A stretch of DNA of 64,000 nucleotides from Undaria pinnatifida (taxonomy: Eukaryota > Sar > Phaeophyceae > Laminariales > Alariaceae), in assembly GCA_012845835.1 (NCBI GenBank), contig JABAKD010000012.1, positions 1,321,120-1,385,119 of the forward strand, written 5' to 3'. This document shows positions 10,913-22,578 of this stretch, in pieces. The translations under genes were made by a program, and so were the position numbers. Under the pieces are notes generated by a model that was given only the letters and a program-made list of their open reading frames with translations, searched no databases and was not told the DNA's origin. Each line of letters starts with the position of its first letter. The stretch's first letter is position 1.

Positions 10913-11239
10913 TGCGTGGTTTCCCGATAGGCGCCAAATTCGTTGGAATCGAATTCAATTCGATTAATAAAAAATGAATACTCCATAATTTTTATTCAAA
11001 AGTGTCCTTCGTCAATATAATACGGTGCCCACGGGTTAGAAACGAAAGAAACACGGACACGGCCTATAGCAGGCGCTGCTACCATCATACCTGGTATACG
11101 ATACGTACTGCGACTGCTGTGCATTCGGTGTTCGGTTGGTTTCACTGACGACAAGATATGACACTTTAATAGAATGCATAATACACTCTTTGGGCTATTA
11201 AACCTGAATTAATGCATGTGGGCTCCCCGGGTATTGTAA

Positions 11240-11600
11240 CGAAGGTATACCCGTACCACGGGTAATGTGCCACAGTATTAAAGAAGTCACAGAAGTTCCG
11301 GGTTAGGGTATGGGGATCTTACAGAACTTACAGAAACTCCGGCTACGGTACGGAAGTGTTACAGAAGTCACAGAAGTTCCGGGTATTGTGGCACGGGCGT
11401 ACAGAACTCATATACATACGTTATTAAAATGGTATACCCGTACCCCGGGTATTTGTGGCGCTGGCGTGCAAAACTTCCAGAAGTTCCGGGTACGGGTATG
11501 AATGTCATACAGAACTTCTAGAAGTTCTGGGTACGGGTATAAATGTCCCACAGAACTCACGAAAGTTCTTTGTACGGTAACACCCGGGGTAAATACCCTG
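11240..11600. repeat. ACTTCTG / ACCCGTACCC array
   Basis: Allelic with 28920-29290 and with 4660-5015 (inverted). Contains the perfect palindrome GAACTTCTAGAAGTTC at 11512-11527. Confidence 0.8.
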
Positions 11601-11769
11601 GGTGTGGTTTGTGCGTGCCCTACAGTACCCAACCTTGAAATTTACCGCTGCAGTGTGGTACTTAAGATGCGCCAGCTTTGAGTCCGATACATTCAAGGGT
11701 CGACACTCATCTTTGCAAGCTGCGTGGTACACCGGCCGCTTTTTTCAGGGATGCACATTATTTGACTTT

Positions 11770-11960
11770 TTGGCGGAGGTCCGCGCCAATGACCGCGGAG
11801 TTTCCGTGGACTTCCGTGGGTGATGCCACGGGCTACCGTGGAAATCCGCGAGTTGCCACGGCATGTGCCACGGCTCATGGCACTTCCACGGCAAATACCA
11901 TGGTTGTGGCCACCGCACGCGGCCGTCTGCGGTCATTGCCACCGCAATCCTCCGATAGTG
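11770..11960. repeat. CCGCGG/CCGTGG array, internally shortened
   Basis: Same block as 29465-29870, but about half is missing between the GGCCACCGCACG and GGCCGTCTGCGG segments. This suggests an internal deletion between similar sub-repeats. Confidence 0.75.
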
Positions 11961-12042
11961 ATACACATTATTTGACATTTCCAACCATTTCACCCCAGTG
12001 ATGCCATCAGGGGCACTCCGACCGGTCTTTCGTATGGGTTGC

Positions 12043-12066
12043 GGTTAGGGTTAGGGTTAGGGTTAG
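12043..12066. repeat. Interstitial telomere-like tract, four GGTTAG repeats
   Basis: Four perfect repeats preceded by a mutated one (GGGTTGC) and followed by TCCATGG. Allelic with the tracts at 3976, 29953 and 44085. Confidence 0.9.
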
Positions 12067-12089
12067 TCCATGGTTTGAAAACACACAAT

Positions 12090-12525
12090 AATGTGAGGCA
12101 CCCGGTGTCCGTGGGCGTGGCCCTGGGTCTTGTCGTGGTTGTTTCCGTGGACCTATTCGTGGATGTTTTGCGGACGTTTCCGTGGACAAGACCGTGGGTG
12201 TTTCCGTGGGCGTGTCTGTGGGTATATACGTGAGCGTTGCCGTGGGTGCTTCCGTGGACATTTCCGTGGGTGACCGTGGCTTTTTCGTGGGTGCTACCGT
12301 GGAGATTGCTGTGGAGATTGCCATGGAAATTACAACGGCTCGTGCCATGGGCCTCCACGGTGTTCCGCTACTTGCCGCGGCATTCCGTGGAAGTCCATGG
12401 AATGTCCGTGGAAGCCCGTGGAAGGGTCGCGGTAGCCTGTGGAGTGTCGGCGGCTGTCCGTGGAACGCCGTGGACATGACCGACCGTGGAATGCCGTGGA
12501 GGTCCGTGGATACTGCCGCCGTGCT
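12090..12525. repeat. CCGTGGA/CCGTGGG array
   Basis: Low-complexity array on the other side of the telomere-like tract, allelic with 30010-30475 and 3530-3960 (inverted). Long open frames here are composition artefacts. Confidence 0.85.
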
Positions 12526-12709
12526 CCGGCAACAAGACAAACAACGTATAACATCCCTCCTTTTTTATGGATGTACCAGTAATATTCTTCAACTTTTTAT
12601 CGATGACAGTAACAATGGTAGCAACTGTACAGGTAGTACGTTGTGGTGTATGTATATCCTTTTTGAGGATATGCTCACCCCGTAACACGCGCTAACTAAC
12701 CATCACACA

Positions 12710-12768
12710 TAGCTTGCGAATGTGAGATTTGACGAAATCCTCGATCTCGCAGCTGTATGTAGTGTATT
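12710..12768 (+). repeat. Copy of the dispersed AGCTTGC...CAGCTG motif
   Basis: Reads AGCTTGCGAATGTGAGATTT, then GACGAAATCCTCGATCTCG and CAGCTGTATG. Allelic with 3289-3348 (inverted). Confidence 0.6.
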
Positions 12769-15335
12769 TTTAGATTTTATAGCAAAGGGATAACGTTTTT
12801 ATAATTCAATAACTGTTCTGCACTAATTTCAAGTATTTTGTCCATGTAATACGGGGTGCGATTCTAGAGGGATTAACGCCGAATCTATCGCCCGCTATTT
12901 TAGCAGCGCATTGGTTCGGCGTTTGACAGGGTCGCTGTTGGGTGTGTAAGGAGACCTTATTGTTGTCAGGGGTGCTCTCGTCGGGATGAATCATGTAAAC
13001 GACAATGTGGAGGTGATAGGGTACGTGTACACATACCGTCAACCTCCGATCACACAAGCCAACTACGAAGACGTGTTAACCAACGCCCGGTCTATGAAAT
13101 CTGCCATCAATATTGGACGTTCATAGGGGTTGACGTTCGGCAACATCAACCCCGAGCGCAACCGGAAGCCCAGAGTTCTCTATGAGAACGACCCAAGCTC
13201 CCTCGTGTCAGTCAGTGCAAATCTCCCCTCGCTTAACGCCAGAGAGGTTGGTGGAGGCACCTCCTTGTCACTTGTACTAAATAACAAGCGAGCCCTGGCG
13301 TCGGCCAATACCCGTCCAAGGCCAAGACGAGGCCGACATCATCGGAGGAAGCGGCAGTCATAGTAAATCATATACTTTTACCGGCAACGACTGCATGTTT
13401 ACCCTCGTGCTTGTAGGCCATGCATCAGGTTCACAACTGAATGAAGGTCTTATAGCTTCAGACACTTGGAGGTGCCAAGCTTCGGCGATTGTGGTGACAA
13501 GGTCGTGTATTTTTGTTGCGACGTCGAACCCTGGCTGACTCTCAATTTTTCTGTTTCGTTCCCCCGCCCGGTTTGTTTCAAAGGTGTTGAGGTCGAAGTC
13601 ATGCGTTTGCTGAGACATCGAACGCTTACTGGCGCTCGATTTATTGCTTCATTCCCCTCCTCTCTCCTCATCTCCCCCTCATTTGCAAGGTGCTGCGGTC
13701 GAGCAAGAAGGACGAGGTCAGGACGCCCAGCTTCTTGGACGCGATGTCGATGGGCGTATCATCGGCGAGGCCATCCTCGGACGAGGACTATTTTAGCACC
13801 GCTTTGCTGCTGCCCCCTCGCGTTTCGATGCCTGTCTTCCCGCGCGTTGATGCTTGTCTCGCCGCGGATTGATGCTTGTCTACTATGTACTGTTGGTTTG
13901 GGGCTTGAATTTTCTGGCGTCGTTTTCCTCTCGGACATGACACGCGGTGGAATTAGGGCCCCATGAAAACACACTGATGTGTCTGGCTGGCTTCCTTTTC
14001 TCCATCGTACGTTTCATCACGTGGCGCAATCGAGGCCCAATGAAAGCACTCGGCCTTCGCTGACATGTTGCGTGTATGGAGAGCGTTGGCTCCTTGGCTA
14101 TTTCCACCATATACACACTCAGAAAATTTTGTGACCCTCAAGCGGTTGGTAGCGGTCGCGTGACGTCTTGCCTCAGAGACCGGGGTAGTCGCTGAGGGTT
14201 TTCATTTGCGGCAGGCGTTTTCCTTGCGATGAACAGAGATGACGCTTGGATCCATCTGGTGACGAGAAGTCTCGGCTAAGCTTGACGAGCTCGCATGTGT
14301 TTGGCTGGCTGGCTGTTTTCGATGCGGCGAGGTTTTTATAATCAAGCACGCGGCGAACTTTTGGTATTATTAATAGGCTTGCGGCGAGGGTTTTTTAGGC
14401 ATGCGACGAAGCATCATGACGCACGCAGCACGCACCGTACCAACCATGCGACGAGTTTTAATCATCCTTGTGCAACAAAATGTCAACTCGAGCAAAGGAA
14501 ACTGCAGTGCGCGGTATTGTGTTCGTATTTGAGAAAGTACTGCTCCGGTCATGGCGGAAGCCGAAAGGGGCAAGCTTGAGCCTTGGGCTTGAAAGTCAGA
14601 TCGCGTCCGCTGGAGGACTAACAAACAAAAAAAAACAAAAGCGTGTGCCTGAACTTTCACAGCTACCCCTAGGGGAATCCAGGTCTAGGGACCGAGAAAG
14701 CGACAAGAGTTGCCGTACGTACACGTGGAACGTATCAAGCTTCTACGAAGCGGGCGCAACAATTAGAAAGCGTTGTCATCATGCATGCGTGTGTCGTGCA
14801 CCGTTTCCCCTTGCACCTCGGACATGCCCCCTACCCCAGCGGAGAGGGGTTCTTGGTGTGGTTCATGCCGTAATCGCCATTTTGTTTTCGACATGTTTCT
14901 ATCTGAAGTCCCAGAAGGAAGTGTGTACCCTTTTAGAACCTCGTACACATGCCAAACCAACTCCAAGTGATATCCCCCCGATAAAAATGATGCGGTTCCA
15001 ACGGGGTTAACATATTAAAACACGCCTCTTACTACTCTAGATGGACCATGCTACCGTGGACAGAAAATAGCTCTATTCCCCTTAAGTCCAGGAGCTCATA
15101 CAGCATACCAGGTATCCTCATCAAAAATTGTCGGGGAGAAAATACTTCCTACATCGGACAGATCAGATCCCCATTTCATTATTATCTTCCTGGTACATTT
15201 AGTAGTATTAAAAGTAGAGTATTTAAAGAAGAGATATGCCTGATTTTTGGTATTATCTGCACGATCTTGATCATATTTGCCGGGTGGAATATGTGCGACA
15301 CGGCTCTTGCGCAGTTGGTTGCCGAATAGTGAAAT

Positions 15336-15582
15336 GAATCATCCCACGATAGGGGTTGCACTTTTTGCGACAAAAAGTCCCTGGGCGGTTGAGTTCCTCA
15401 TGTGAGGAACTGCGGGTCAGTGAAGTTATTTCCCGAGTACATAATGTTGTGGGACTAAGGCATAGAAGCTTGGTCGGGTTGCGCAAACGAATGCCTTCGA
15501 AGTCATTTTTCGGGTGAGATGTTGAGTTCCTCATGTGAGGAACTCAGGGACTTTCTGCTGCAACCCTTTCGTGGGATGGCTC
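15336..15582. mobile_element. 247-base MITE with imperfect TIRs and internal palindromes
   Basis: The left end GAATCATCCCACGAT pairs with the right end CGTGGGATGGCTC. The pairing continues inward imperfectly to AAAGTCCCTG / CAGGGACTTT. AAAT or its near-repeat flanks both ends, suggesting a 4-base target duplication. Two internal palindromes with GAGTTCCTCA / TGAGGAACTC arms lie near 15391-15411 and 15524-15545. No coding capacity. It sits exactly between the partial U on its left and element E on its right; the empty U site is at about 33274-33283. Confidence 0.75.
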
Positions 15583-15610
15583 AAATATTTTATATTATTA
15601 CAAGGGCTCC

Positions 15611-15642
15611 GCATGGGCGCCGGCATTCGCCGGCGCCCATGC
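15611..15642. repeat. Perfect hairpin at the end of element E
   Basis: Arms GCATGGGCGCCGGC and GCCGGCGCCCATGC (14 bp, GC rich) with a 4-base loop. The terminal CAAGGGCTCC follows outward at 15601-15610. The identical arms occur at 63611-63642 with the loop reversed in orientation as expected. Confidence 0.95.
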
Positions 15643-16429
15643 TTCGGGTAGGGCAGGGCAGCACTTCGACAACTTAAGGTGTAGCTGTCCGATTTGGCAT
15701 GCATTGAACTTTAAAGTAATGCCAAGAGTTCAATACGAACATGGGATAATGAAAGTCATGATTTGACAGAAAAAAAAACGTAATATTATACAATATAGAA
15801 GGCAAGGATAGGCGAAACAAACTATGTTAAATTCGCCGTCAAGTAAAAGTTGGCGTCTATCAAACAAAAATACCGAAAAAAGTATTATTGAGAACTTGCG
15901 TCGCCTTTAGGCGAAACGAAAGAGGCCTTGGCATTAATGAAGGGACTGCACTGCTGTCCCCGTGGCAATGGAGGTTCGAAGTCGACAGGATGCAAAGTCG
16001 GTTTGCATCAAACGTCGGCATGGGGCTATGTCAGCCGGCGAGGTTTTGGAAGAAGATTGTTTTTTTGTTACGTGAAGGCTGTCGCATTGATTTGGTCTGC
16101 GTGCTTGCGGGCGAGGAGAAAAACGAAGAAGAGGAGGGCGATCTCTCGTTGCGTCGGCGTTGTCTAAGATTGGTGCGGGGGTGGCTTTGCTCGTACGGGA
16201 GGTTGGCGAGCGCTTCTTCTCTGTTTTTTCTCGAGAAGGCGGGATATGTGTGTTTGCTATCTTTGCTTCGTGGGTGCTTTCACGTTGTCGAAATCGGACG
16301 CGTCCCCTCAATACATAATATCCGGAGTGTCTCTACCATGACGACAGCCGATGGTGCCGTGCGTATTTCCCAAAGACTGACATATTATTTACTGGTAGAA
16401 ATAATCATATACCATTCTTTGCAACATTT

Positions 16430-16766
16430 TTTTTTCTTCATCCCATTTATCATCCCCGCACCATTCTCGCGCTTCCTCCCAGTAGTAACTCAGATCCGGG
16501 GTCACATAGCGGGCCCTCCTCCTCCCTCCCCACTTCGGCACGTGCCTTCATTTTTACCGCGAGGAGAATCGAGCATTTTCTTCCCTCGTCGACTCGCGTC
16601 GAATTGTACCTAGCAGGTGCTCTTCTCAGCAGTTGATCTCTTTTTTTGATTGCATTTTTGCAAATAAAGTCAAATTTCATCGTGGAGGGTGTCAAACTCA
16701 AGGACAACCAAACGTTGGAGGTATTCGAGGGTAAAACCACTAGACCACCGGGGCGGCCGGCTGACA
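16430..16766 (-). mobile_element. tRNA-derived SINE, subfamily 2
   Basis: The minus strand begins GCCGGCCGCCCCGGTGGTCT. It has an A box TGGTCTAGTGG that fits the consensus, and a B-box region with GAGTTTGACACCC. The shared SINE body follows (GAAGGCACGTGCCGAAGTGG, GACCCCGGATCTGAGTTACT). Same insertion inside E as at 62488-62830. Confidence 0.75.
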
Positions 16767-16784
16767 ATTGATGAAAACATTTGG

Positions 16785-16915
16785 GCTGCGAAAGCAACTG
16801 AGTTGAATCGACACACGACGCGTATGAAAATACGCGGAAGTGTGGTGAGCTAAAGCTTCATTTTTCCCCATCATCCGCCGGAGGATAATAAAAAAAAAAA
16901 AAAAAAAAAAAAAAA
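16785..16915 (+). repeat. Short A-tailed dispersed repeat
   Basis: A roughly 100-base sequence starting GGGCTGCGAAAGCAACTGAG and ending CATCCGCCGGAGGATAAT is followed by a run of about 27 A. The same sequence with an A-rich tail is at 59260-59395, and part of it is inverted near 61993-62065. The tail suggests retroposition. Confidence 0.55.
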
Positions 16916-17644
16916 CAGGATCTTTGCATAGGGTTCAAAATCGTGTTGGCAGAAAAACCAAATTTGCAGGAACCAGCTGAAAGGTCAAGAAACAGGCAAT
17001 ATTTCAGTTGTTGTTGTTCTCACATTAACTCCCACAATCCAGTCCGTGGTCACAGGACTGGTTCCAGTCACTCTGGAGCAGAGGAATACCCTAGGGAAAA
17101 ACACGAACAACCCAAGGCGGTACACGCATAAATCACAGCTGACGCAATTCATGCCTCCACCAGAAACATATAAAAGTGAGATCGGGAGTCAGTACGTATA
17201 CGATGTGCCAGGTCAATACCGGTACATACGTCTCATTACTCGCGCCTGGGAAAACCGACTATACCGCTTGCCACCGAAGAAAGACTACCACGTATATATC
17301 ACACGTAGTATCTATCACTACGCATACGCACAACAGACGCAAGTCAACTGGAAAAAAGAAACAAAGAACAAAGAGGAGAAGAAAGGGAAGGAAATGGGTG
17401 CATGGGGCCAAGAAAAAGAGGAGAAAAATAAATTTTGGGGGGTCTACTGGCGAGGCTGCCACCAGAACGGGATGTCACATGTCACATGGTCTTTCGACGG
17501 TCTACAGCAGTAGTTCTACGAACGACTTCCGATACACCCACCGAAGCACGGACTACCGGCCGATTACGCGATCGACAGCTGGCCGTGGTTGTCACGTGTC
17601 TCTGTGTTGGGGGCCCCTGCCCTGCCTCTTGTTGGCTCTTGAGA

Positions 17645-18580
17645 GTGATGCGTGTACGACTAAACTTGCCAACGAACGGCACTCGCACTGCACTTTGAGC
17701 TATCTGCTGTAGTTCTGGTTGCTACTTGTTGCTGCATTATGTGCTAGACGTTTCGCCCTTCGGCTACTGCTGCTACACCTGCTGTTGTGTGTTTGCCAAT
17801 GTCGTCAGTTGGCGTTCATGCTCGTCGTACATACTGCTGTTCTCACCGAGTACGTGCGGGTTTCCTCGTACCTCAACCGTACGACGACGAGCTCAAAACA
17901 GACGGGAGGTGACATGAAATGGCATGGACAATGGCCACATAGAAGCGAGCACAGCGGGATAGTTCGCTGCGAATCAACCGCACTCGTTCATGCCTACAGC
18001 AGAGGCTGGCTGGAGTGTCAGCGGCCGTGCTAAAGCCAGGGCCAAGGGCCGAAGAGACGGCTCTACCTGCTTCGTTTTGTCTCGAGATTCTGTTATATAT
18101 ACTGGAGTATATTGGACAGAGTGATGCGTGTACGACTAAACTTGCCAACGGCACTCGTACTGCACTTTGAGCTATCTGCTGTAGTTCTGGTTGCTACTAG
18201 TTGCTGCATTATGTGCTAGACGTTTCGCCCTTCGGCTACTGCAGCTACACCTGCTGTTTTGTGCTTGCCAATGTTGTCAATTGGCGTTCATGCTCGTCGT
18301 ACATACTGCTGTTCTCACCGAGTACGTACGGGTTTCCTCGTACCTCAACCGCACAACGACGAGCTCAAAACAGTAGGGAGGTGACATGAAATGGCATGGA
18401 CAATGGCCACATAGAAGCGAGCACAGCGGGATAGTTCGCTGCGAATCAACCGCATTCGTTCATGCCTACAGCAGAGGCTGGCTGGAGTGTCAGCGGCCGT
18501 GCTAAAGCCAGGGCCAAAGGCCGAAGAGACGGCTCTACCTGCTTCGTTTTGTCTCGAAATTATGTTACGCGAAAGCATCA
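17645..18580. repeat. 476-base tandem pair inside element E
   Basis: GTGATGCGTGTACGACTAAA starts copies at 17645 and 18121. Both continue through TTCGCCCTTCGGCTACTGC and GGTGACATGAAATGGCATGG. An inverted pair is at 61060-61985, so the duplication predates the copying of E. Open frames within it are shared only by length, not conserved as protein. Confidence 0.8.
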
Positions 18581-19588
18581 CGACTTGGGAGTTATGTTGT
18601 CACGAAACGTTTTGCCGTCGGTAATTTGTGTCACGAAGTTGTTGGATATCGTCGGTAAGTTGTGTCACGTTTTAGGTGAACCCACACTAAAAAATTGAAT
18701 TTCCAGCTGGCAAAACGAGCAGAAACAAAAGCAATTAAATGCCGTGCAAGAAACCAAACGAACTAGTAAAAAAGTACAGCAAAGAATCTAACGCTCGAGA
18801 GTATGCCACCGCAAAATTCCAAACATTATCACGTACCGTTTGGAAATGATTCCAATTTTGTGAATCATTCAGGCGTTGCAGCCATTAAGATTCAACAATT
18901 TTTCCGAAATTCTTTCTCGACACTCGCTCGTCTCGCTCGGCACCCGTCCGCGTTCACGTCGATGTGCGGAACGGACACGGCAGGGCGAGGGGCGTTAGAG
19001 CCGCCCCCCGAAGGCGGCGCTCGAACCAAGCCATATTCGACCGAGAATTCCAGTTCCGCGAATCGCATACTTAGGCCGAGACAAAAAACTCCTGACCAAA
19101 GTCCATGACACCAAGGAATGACTCGATATTCAAGGAATGATTTTATATGTATTTATGTGTGATACGGATCTTGCACAACATGTCATTACGGTATTGTAAG
19201 TGTACTCGTGATCTCGGTATTTTAGATTATCTAGACCGTGATCTGTCGGATGTTGTGTGGAAAACTTGGATCTTCAACGCGATTATTGACAATATTTATG
19301 GCCTTCTATCAAAGTACGCGTCACGCACAACAAGTGTTTTATTTCTGTGATATACGTACTACAAGATAGTTGTTATGATAGTTATTATGCTAACCACATC
19401 CCGTCAAAAATGATTGGAGCCAAACGTTGACGATGGCAACGTTCTCACGTTATTTATAGCTCGTTTTCCTGAAGCCTAGGCCGTGGTCACCCAAAAAGCT
19501 ATTTAAATGATAAAGCATGCCGGTGGAAGAGAAAAACAGCAGTACCATTTTATTCACCTGTTGTATAAATCACGCGACCGGAGCATCA

Positions 19589-19655
19589 TGCAGCTTGCGA
19601 AGGAGGAGTATCGACCCTTATTGAACTGATCAACCTCACAGCTGACGCGTATTGA
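19589..19655 (+). repeat. Copy of the dispersed AGCTTGC...CACAGCTG motif
   Basis: Reads GCAGCTTGCGAAGGAGGAGT, then ATCGACCCTTATTG, then CAACCTCACAGCTGACGCG. CGCGACCGGAGCATCATG precedes it, a flank also shared with 370-425. Allelic copies are near 33719-33790 and 47850-47925. Confidence 0.6.
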
Positions 19656-20068
19656 TACCATTTTACAAAAGAGTACGTGCATCACAAAAAAGATGGCGCC
19701 ATCTCATGGTACCTCGACAGGTACGACAGGTACGGTAGCAGCCCCAACGCCGTGCCATGTTACATCTAGACCCTGTTTGCCGTGTGGAATCTGTATTTCG
19801 CGGCTCTTGCGCACGTGTTTGACGCCGGGTGAGACCCGGCGGATGATACACGGCTCTTGCAAATCATCTCAGAACGAAAAATATGAGAGTTTATATTATC
19901 TTTGAACTAGATAGTGGTTTGTCCCGTGTGTGGAAGGTTGGGAATTCAGTCTCCCGACGAAACGCCTGCTCTTTGTAGATGCAAACATGCGGTATTATTG
20001 GTGGCGTCTCATGCTATGGTAAGTCTCGAGAAGAAAATGGCGAATCCTTCAGGGGGCGACATCTGGGA

Positions 20069-20200
20069 GTGAAGGCATGTGAGTAGTAGTGGGGGGGGCG
20101 GGGGGCCTGGCATGTGCCCTCGGATCTGAGTTACGAGAAGCGGGAGGGAGCCGGAGAAAGGTGCGAAGAGCACATTCAGATGGATGGGATGAAACGAAAA
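20069..20200 (+). mobile_element. SINE 3' fragment
   Basis: GTGAAGGCATGTGAGTAGTA through CTCGGATCTGAGTTACGAGA to GATGGGATGAAACG matches the body and 3' end of the subfamily 2 SINEs, without the tRNA-like head. A truncated or decayed insertion. Confidence 0.65.
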
Positions 20201-21837
20201 CTAGCTACAGGCTGGTTCACGTTAAAAACCCCAAATTTATTCCCCCGGCGAATGCCCACGCCGTTTTTTCGATTTGGACCTTGAAATTTTGCAAACGTCT
20301 TCTATGTGCCCTTGCGAAGACCTCACCTGTCTTTTTTTTTTTTTCTTGCCTGACTGAGTTTTCGTCGGTTAAGGTTTATCGAAAAATGTGGGTCACTTTA
20401 GCCCAAATATTTTCAGCCAAAACAAGAACAAAACAAAAAAAACGGAAGTCAGACCTCAGGATGAGCACGCAGAACACGCATGCGTACAAGATATCAGGGT
20501 CTATCTCTCAAAAACGCCGTGGACGTTCGGACTTTCGTGCGTAAAAATGAGTAAGAGACGTGGTGTTTGCTACAAATGGTTTGCTTTTAGTGTAGGTTCC
20601 ATATTTTCCCCTAGACTGTGCTTGATATTGACACAGGCAGGTCAGATCTTCGATTTGTTCCGCGAATTTTTCTAAAGACATGCCGTGGAGTACATCCAAC
20701 CGGATCGTGCAAAATGCGACGCAATTTATTTTTCGCCCCCGCTTGGAAAAAGCCTGAATATTATTGAAAGCATTGAAGGCCTGTCATTAGTCGATACGAG
20801 TTTCGCTCCTAGCTAGAGACAGCCCGAGGCCGTTAAGAAAAACATGGGGTCAGTATGATTCCAAATGTTCACTCTTTGACTAGATATTGCGAGCGGCATT
20901 CGTGGGGGAAGAGAATTTGTTTTTTTTAGTTGAACCAGCCTGTAATTAATTGAGGAAAGCAGCAAGCAGTCCACGGGACAGGAGGAGCGTCCCCTCGGAA
21001 GTAGCGATAATTTAACCTGAATCAATGATACAGAATGTCAGACTCAACCAATACGGGGGTGTAGAATAAAGTAGTAATAGTGAATTATTGCATGTCTGAC
21101 TGACCATCGATGATATGTTGTCAATTCCCTTAAAATGAAAACCAAGGGCATCATTCTGTGATGCATGCCGCCATATACATAAAATGAAAATAAAAGAACC
21201 CTCATTTCGTTTTCAAGTCGCATGGTACGAGCCCGCCAAAAGCAAAACGATGTCGCTTAACATGCAGCCTGCAGGCCGTGCTAAACTCTCCTGAAGAAAA
21301 CAAGCAAGCAAGCAACTTTGAAAAGACGTGTGTGTGTGCTTTCAAGCCGCATGTTATAAAACTTGAACAGAAACGCCCGTGACAGATCGCGTTCAAGCTG
21401 TATATATCACGACGCCACGAACAGGCGAATGCTATATTATCGCATAGTTTTAGAACCACTGTACTACTGCTGTCGACAAGACTGCAAAAGAAAATTACGA
21501 AACTGTTTCGAAATGCCGTGTTCCTTGTAGCAGCTTTTGAGGCCGCAAGTCACATCTATTATCAGTACACGACAAAAAAGGTGATCCCGTCAGTGCCCGC
21601 GATTCGTCTGTGCTATGATACAATACAAACCAAGAGGCAGAAAACTCCTTCTTTGTTGGAAAACTACTACAGTGAAATAGCTAAAGCAAAACTAGATTAG
21701 CAGACGAGCAAAAAGGGCGAGATAAACTTTCTCTGGTGACCCCTGCTCATTGCGACCCCCGCTTTGCCCCCCCCCACCACCTTCCGAACTGCTGTCCAAC
21801 CTTTCGCTCGTTTGTCTTGATCTTCTCGTGCAGTTTC
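20201..21837. other. No gene recognised
   Basis: Unique to U. It contains only short, mutually conflicting open frames on both strands (for example 20813-21025 and 21202-21459, minus) with no recognisable domain or start context. It has T-rich and A-rich homopolymer tracts near 20333-20345 and 20920. Exons of the minus-strand gene beyond 22579 could lie here, but I cannot identify any. Confidence 0.6.
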
Positions 21838-21935
21838 ATGGTGGGTGGTATTGGTATTGATGATGATGGTGATATTGATGTTGATGGTGATGATGGTGGT
21901 GGTGATGTTGACAGTTATAGTGATGTTGATGACGG
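21838..21935. repeat. Imperfect GAT/GGT trinucleotide repeat
   Basis: Runs of GATGATGGT, GATGTTGATGGT and GGTGGTGATGTT over about 95 bases. Copies are in units B and C. Asp/Gly- or Met/Val-only frames across it are artefacts. Confidence 0.85.
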
Positions 21936-22578
21936 TGTGTGTAGATGGTGGTATGATGCCCGCGCGTTCACCGGTCAAGGAAAAACGCGAGCAGGAGAAA
22001 GAGGGTAAGGAGACGGGGGGGGGGAGCGTACTCATTGGTTGCTTGCCTTAGTCATTCGACCATTGACCATGCATCCCTTTCGAGATGGAGCACCGTTCCT
22101 ACTCCTAATAGAGACACGGGGTGGGGGGGGGGCTTGGAATAACGGGAAGCACAATCAGATAATTGGAGTGCGGTACGAACGACAATATTTCTATTAAAAA
22201 AACTTGTCCAAGCGAATGGCCGAGGTTACGCGAGAGTCCAAGGTAGAATATATGTTGTTTAGGCTGCGAATGTACACCCCACGGGCACCCGCGTGTTCAG
22301 GTACACTGTAACGAAAAGCTGTGGCAACGACAAGCAACGCTTATTTTTGTTACGGCGCCCCATCATGCCAAAATCCAGTACACTGTTGTACAGTAATAAC
22401 TGGTAGACACTTTGTAGACAGGCAGTAGTGTACACAGCAGTCATCAGTAACACTCTGTCGATCGATGACATCAACCAAGCATTCCGGTAGGATCGTTACG
22501 ACGGCAGCATCTGGCTGATAATACCACCATTAATATGAATGATATCTACTGCACTGCATGATTTGTACGAAAGCTATT

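Larger units (their letters stand above)
8900..15335 (+). repeat. Partial U repeat, direct orientation (right arm of the inverted repeat)
   Basis: Collinear with 27610-33282 of unit A, from the conserved ATTCGTGAACCGAAGATAAA region to the GAATAGTGAAAT boundary. It differs by a 1028-base transposon insertion, a shortened CCGCGG array and scattered substitutions. It lacks the plastid-protein gene, which lies upstream of this part of U. No other gene is supported in it. Confidence 0.85.
15601..19154 (-). mobile_element. Element E, inverted copy (3.55 kb, hairpin terminus)
   Basis: Relative to uninterrupted U at 33274-33290 (GTGAAATATGTGTGATAC) this region is an insertion. On the minus strand it begins right after host CACAT with AAATACATATAAAATCATTC. 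It ends with a perfect hairpin followed by GGAGCCCTTG. The direct copy at 60445-63652 has the same two ends. It contains a SINE, an A-tailed repeat and a 476-base tandem pair. The longest open frame (15888-16613, plus) overlaps the SINE antisense and does not persist in the other copy, so no protein is annotated. The stretches 15643-16430 and 16930-17640 hold nothing I recognise. The hairpin plus short CTTG tail is reminiscent of Helitron 3' ends but lacks the canonical CTRR and 5' TC. Confidence 0.7.

Noticed and set aside
15888-16613. 241-codon frame in element E as a possible transposon protein
   Set aside because: No domain is recognisable, the last third is antisense to a SINE, and the frame is not preserved in the copy at 62482-63423.
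17259-17462. Hydrophobic minus-strand frame as a membrane peptide
   Set aside because: Arises from A/G-rich plus-strand sequence, has no homologue in the other E copy, and no start context.
21845-22051. Met/Val- and Asp/Gly-rich frames at the GAT repeat
   Set aside because: Direct translation of a trinucleotide microsatellite.
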